From Alphaproteobacteria bacterium (GTDB taxonomy: Bacteria > Pseudomonadota > Alphaproteobacteria > Sphingomonadales > Sphingomonadaceae): a stretch of 7,612 nt of DNA. Where the stretch lies: assembly GCA_028293055.1 (NCBI GenBank), contig JAQGLD010000443.1, positions 1-7,612 on the forward strand, given 5' to 3'. The notes beneath the pieces were generated by a model. That model searched no databases and was not told the origin of the DNA. It worked only from the letters and a program-made list of their open reading frames with translations. Shown in pieces: positions 5,724-7,612 of this stretch (its first letter is position 1; every line of letters begins with the position of its first letter). Made by a program: the position numbers and the translations under genes.

Positions 5724-6245
5724 ATGGCGGAAACCGAGCCGGACGCGGATTATTCGCCGAACGCCATCCACCTCGTCCGCACCGTCCAGCAGGGGCACCT
5801 CCAGCTTTCGGCGATGGCCGACCAGAAGGCGAGCATCCTGATGGGCGCGACTTTCGTCATCTTCACGATCACGATCGGCCAGGCGCGCGGTGGCAACGCG
5901 CCCGTGCCCTTGCTTATCCTCGGCGCTAGCGCTTTCTTCGCTGCGGTGTTCGCGGTGCTCGCGATCATCCCGGCGATCCGCTATCGCGGCCTCGGCACCG
6001 ACAATCTCCTGTTCTTCGGCGCCTTCACCCAGCTCGACGAAGCCGAGTTCATCCGCCGCTTGTCGGCCAGCCTGCACAGCGACGAAGACATCTATGCGGC
6101 GATGCTTCGCGATCTCTACCAGAACGGCACCGTCCTGCAGCGCAAGAAATACCGGCTGCTCGGCTATGCCTACCGTATCTTCCTCGCCGGCCTCACTGCC
6201 AGCTTCCTCGCCTTCCTGGTCGAGTTCGTCGGAGCGCGATTCTGA
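5724..6245 (+). CDS. DUF5706 / PycTM-like membrane protein
   Basis: A 173-residue integral membrane protein. After a soluble N-terminal helix (about 15-32) comes the family signature ADQKASILMG (32-41) running into TM1 (about 38-53), TM2 (about 60-84), NLLFFGAF (94-101), a helical cytosolic part with EDIYAAMLRDLYQNG (121-135) and LQRKKYRLLGYAY (138-150), then TM3 (about 151-170). This is the pattern of DUF5706, the Pycsar effector TM family; the founding effectors disrupt the inner membrane when a paired pyrimidine cyclase makes cCMP or cUMP during phage infection. No cyclase or added sensor domain is present here, so a defence role is only a possibility; it may be an orphan or a housekeeping membrane protein in this lineage. 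ATG 5724 follows GGAGG (5712-5716). It is divergent from acp-spt and convergent with the SDR gene. Family assignment is good, role uncertain. Confidence 0.8.
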   Translation: MAETEPDADYSPNAIHLVRTVQQGHLQLSAMADQKASILMGATFVIFTITIGQARGGNAPVPLLILGASAFFAAVFAVLAIIPAIRYRGLGTDNLLFFGAFTQLDEAEFIRRLSASLHSDEDIYAAMLRDLYQNGTVLQRKKYRLLGYAYRIFLAGLTASFLAFLVEFVGARF

Positions 6246-6247
6246 GA

Positions 6248-6272
6248 TTTCCCCCCTAAAATCCAGGGGAGG
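6248..6272. terminator. Possible bidirectional terminator between convergent genes
   Basis: The 36-base gap between two convergent stops holds CCCCT (6253-6257) and AGGGG (6265-6269) with a 7-base loop; an alternative fold pairs TTTCCCC with GGGGAGG using two G-T pairs. There is no long U-tract on either side, so this would be a weak intrinsic terminator. The run of C followed by AGGGGAGG also resembles the GC-rich stretches around the DUF559 gene. Confidence 0.35.
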
Positions 6273-6281
6273 CATTTCAGT

Positions 6282-7214
6282 TTACCGAAGCCAGCCCTCG
6301 CGGCGGTACCAGTCGGCGGTCTGCTTGAGCCCGCTTGCGGTGCGCACCTGCGGGGTCCAGATCCGCTCGGGCGGACGGCGGTCCGGTGCCGCGACCCAGT
6401 CGGGATGGCAGAAATAGCGGACCCGGTCGGGCGTGAGCTTGGCCTTGCTGCGCCGGAACAGACGGGCGAGACGCGAGGCGACATAGAGTGCCGGCTTCGG
6501 CACCGCGACGGTGGCCGCGCGCCGGCCGTAGACCCGGCCGAGGGTGCGGGCGAAGTGGCGATGCTCCCAGCCGCCCTCGCGGGCGTCGTCCGGCTCATAG
6601 ATCTCCGACCAGGTGTCGGGCTCGTCGAGCAGGGCGAGGACCAGCCTGCAAAGATCCTCGACATGGAGGACGGAGAAGCGGCCGCCCGGCGGCAGCGCGA
6701 CGATCCCCCGCCGCGCCATCTTGAACAATTCTAGAGTCTCTCGGTCGCCCGGGCCGTAGATCGCCGGCGGCCGCACGATCGTCCAGTCGAGCCCAGAGGC
6801 TGCGACCAGCCGCTCCGACTTCATCTTCGACCAGCCATAATCGGACAGGTCCGGCTCGCGGGCCGAGAGCGAGGAGACATGGATGAAGCGGCGGACGCCG
6901 GCCTTGCGCGCCGCGTCGATCATGTTGGCGGTGCCGCCGACATTGACCGCCTCGAATCCGGCCCGATCGGGGGCATTGATCATCCCGGCGACATGGATCA
7001 CCGCATCGACGCCGGTGGCGAGCTTGACCAAAGTCTCGGGCCGATCGAGCGCGCCGTCGACCCAGGCGATCTCGTCCTCCGGCGGCTTCCAGCCGCGGGT
7101 CAGCGCGCGGACATCATAGCCCGCGGCGAGCGCGGCGCGCAACAGATGCGACCCGACGAAGCCGGTGCCGCCCGTGACCGCGAGGGTGCGGATTTTCTTC
7201 GAGCGGCGGCGCAT
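6282..7214 (-). CDS. NAD(P)-dependent epimerase/dehydratase-like SDR, candidate ceramide reductase (CerR-like)
   Basis: A 310-residue extended short-chain dehydrogenase/reductase. The Rossmann motif GGTGFVG (15-21) binds the dinucleotide; HVSSLSA (112-118) supplies the catalytic serine, and Tyr126 with Lys130 (YGWSK) complete the YxxxK pair. VRPPAIYGPGD (147-157) and SVLHVEDLCRLV (181-192) are normal for the NDUFA9/epimerase-like branch. In Caulobacter an SDR of this type encoded beside spt and acp (cerR) reduces the 3-keto group of ceramide; the same neighbourhood here makes that the leading hypothesis, but sugar-nucleotide or other ketone substrates cannot be excluded. ATG 7212-7214 follows GGAAGGA (7221-7227, 6 bases away). 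It lies 37 bases downstream of obgE on the same strand and may be cotranscribed with it. The PycTM-like gene separates it from acp-spt, so coordinated expression needs two promoters. Confidence 0.85.
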   Translation of the reverse strand: MRRRSKKIRTLAVTGGTGFVGSHLLRAALAAGYDVRALTRGWKPPEDEIAWVDGALDRPETLVKLATGVDAVIHVAGMINAPDRAGFEAVNVGGTANMIDAARKAGVRRFIHVSSLSAREPDLSDYGWSKMKSERLVAASGLDWTIVRPPAIYGPGDRETLELFKMARRGIVALPPGGRFSVLHVEDLCRLVLALLDEPDTWSEIYEPDDAREGGWEHRHFARTLGRVYGRRAATVAVPKPALYVASRLARLFRRSKAKLTPDRVRYFCHPDWVAAPDRRPPERIWTPQVRTASGLKQTADWYRREGWLR

Positions 7215-7250
7215 TTTAGATCCTTCCCGGTAAGGGGAGGGGGAGAATCT

Positions 7251-7612
7251 TCAAAGCGGCGACCACATTTCTTCCTCGTCCTGCTCGGGCGCCTTTTCGG
7301 CGTCGATATGGCCCATCAGCGCGTCCAGCACGGCCTCGCTGCCATCGCCGGTGGCGCCCGACAGCCGGAAGCACTTGACCCCGGCCTCCGTCTCGAGCTC
7401 GGCGGCCAGGGCATTCAGCATCTCGTCGTCGAGCGTGTCCGACTTGTTGAGCGCGATCACCTCGGGCTTTTCGGAGAGGCCGGCACCGTAATTGTCGAGC
7501 TCGTCGCGGACGGTGCGATAGGCCTCGCCGACATCCTCGTTGTTCGCGTCGACGAGATGGAGCAGCACCCGGCAGCGCTCGACATGGCCGAGGAATCGGT
7601 CGCCGATCCCGG
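7251..7612 (-). CDS. obgE: GTPase ObgE/CgtA, C-terminal part (partial)
   Basis: The 5' end of the gene lies outside the window. The visible part begins GIGDRFLGHVERCRVLLHLVD, the segment after the Walker B/G3 region of Obg (quoted piece: RFLGHVERCR), followed by the G4 motif ALNKSD, which sets guanine specificity, and a G5-like LSGATGDG. The tail DEEEMWSPL is acidic and short, so no OCT domain is attached, as in many alphaproteobacterial forms. Obg binds the 50S ribosomal subunit and acts in ribosome assembly and stress control; it is essential in most bacteria. The stop TGA is at 7251-7253. The SDR gene follows on the same strand. The identification is secure from G4 plus the RFLGHVERCR block. 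Confidence 0.95.
   Translation of the reverse strand, partial: GIGDRFLGHVERCRVLLHLVDANNEDVGEAYRTVRDELDNYGAGLSEKPEVIALNKSDTLDDEMLNALAAELETEAGVKCFRLSGATGDGSEAVLDALMGHIDAEKAPEQDEEEMWSPL

Noticed and set aside
4057..5841. A long plus-strand open frame (594 codons) opposite spt and acp
   Set aside because: It is the antisense shadow of two securely identified genes; its translation has no recognisable domain and is rich in Arg, Glu and Gly/Ala as expected from a mirror frame in GC-rich DNA.
5724..6245. A complete Pycsar defence system
   Set aside because: Only the effector-like protein is present; no nucleotide cyclase gene lies within the window on either strand.
7221..7249. GC-rich stretch between obgE and the SDR as a terminator
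   Set aside because: CCTT/AAGG gives only a 4-bp stem and the same bases supply the SDR ribosome binding site, so read-through is more likely.

Overview
The window looks like chromosomal DNA from a GC-rich alphaproteobacterium of the sphingomonad group (Sphingomonadales). The main evidence is a serine palmitoyltransferase (SPT) that matches, almost motif for motif, the soluble homodimeric enzyme I recall from Sphingomonas paucimobilis. It is preceded by a dedicated small acyl carrier protein. GC-rich codon use, Shine-Dalgarno starts and tight gene packing agree. No rRNA, tRNA, CRISPR array or transposase is visible.

Left part (1-3463): the last 25 codons of an unrecognised plus-strand gene; a minus-strand GNAT acetyltransferase; a divergent plus-strand gene for a Tam41-like nucleotidyltransferase (a possible CDP-diacylglycerol synthase type fold); and a large minus-strand hybrid histidine kinase with an attached receiver domain. 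The 3' end of the kinase gene overlaps the 3' end of the Tam41-like gene by 32 bases.

Middle part (3464-4083): a 134-base upstream region for the kinase, then a small minus-strand DUF559 (Vsr-like nuclease fold) gene. Imperfect inverted repeats of about 30 bases bracket it, and short direct copies of TCCCTGGAAGG lie at the outer edges. It sits 11 bases downstream of the SPT stop codon and looks like a small accessory cassette.

Right part (4084-7612): acp and spt form a translationally coupled minus-strand pair (ATGA overlap). A divergent plus-strand gene encodes a small membrane protein of the DUF5706/PycTM type, the family of the membrane effector of Pycsar phage defence. Convergent with it is an NAD(P)-binding extended SDR of the kind used as ceramide reductase (CerR) in Caulobacter, followed by the C-terminal part of the GTPase ObgE.

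How the genes may work together: the ACP would deliver an acyl thioester, SPT would condense it with L-serine to 3-ketosphinganine, and after N-acylation by a ceramide synthase (not in this window) the SDR would reduce the 3-keto group. The acyl-ACP synthetase and bacterial ceramide synthase of this pathway are also absent here. The most unusual arrangement is the PycTM-like protein lodged between the reductase and acp-spt with no nucleotide cyclase beside it; next is the repeat-bounded DUF559 gene directly after spt.
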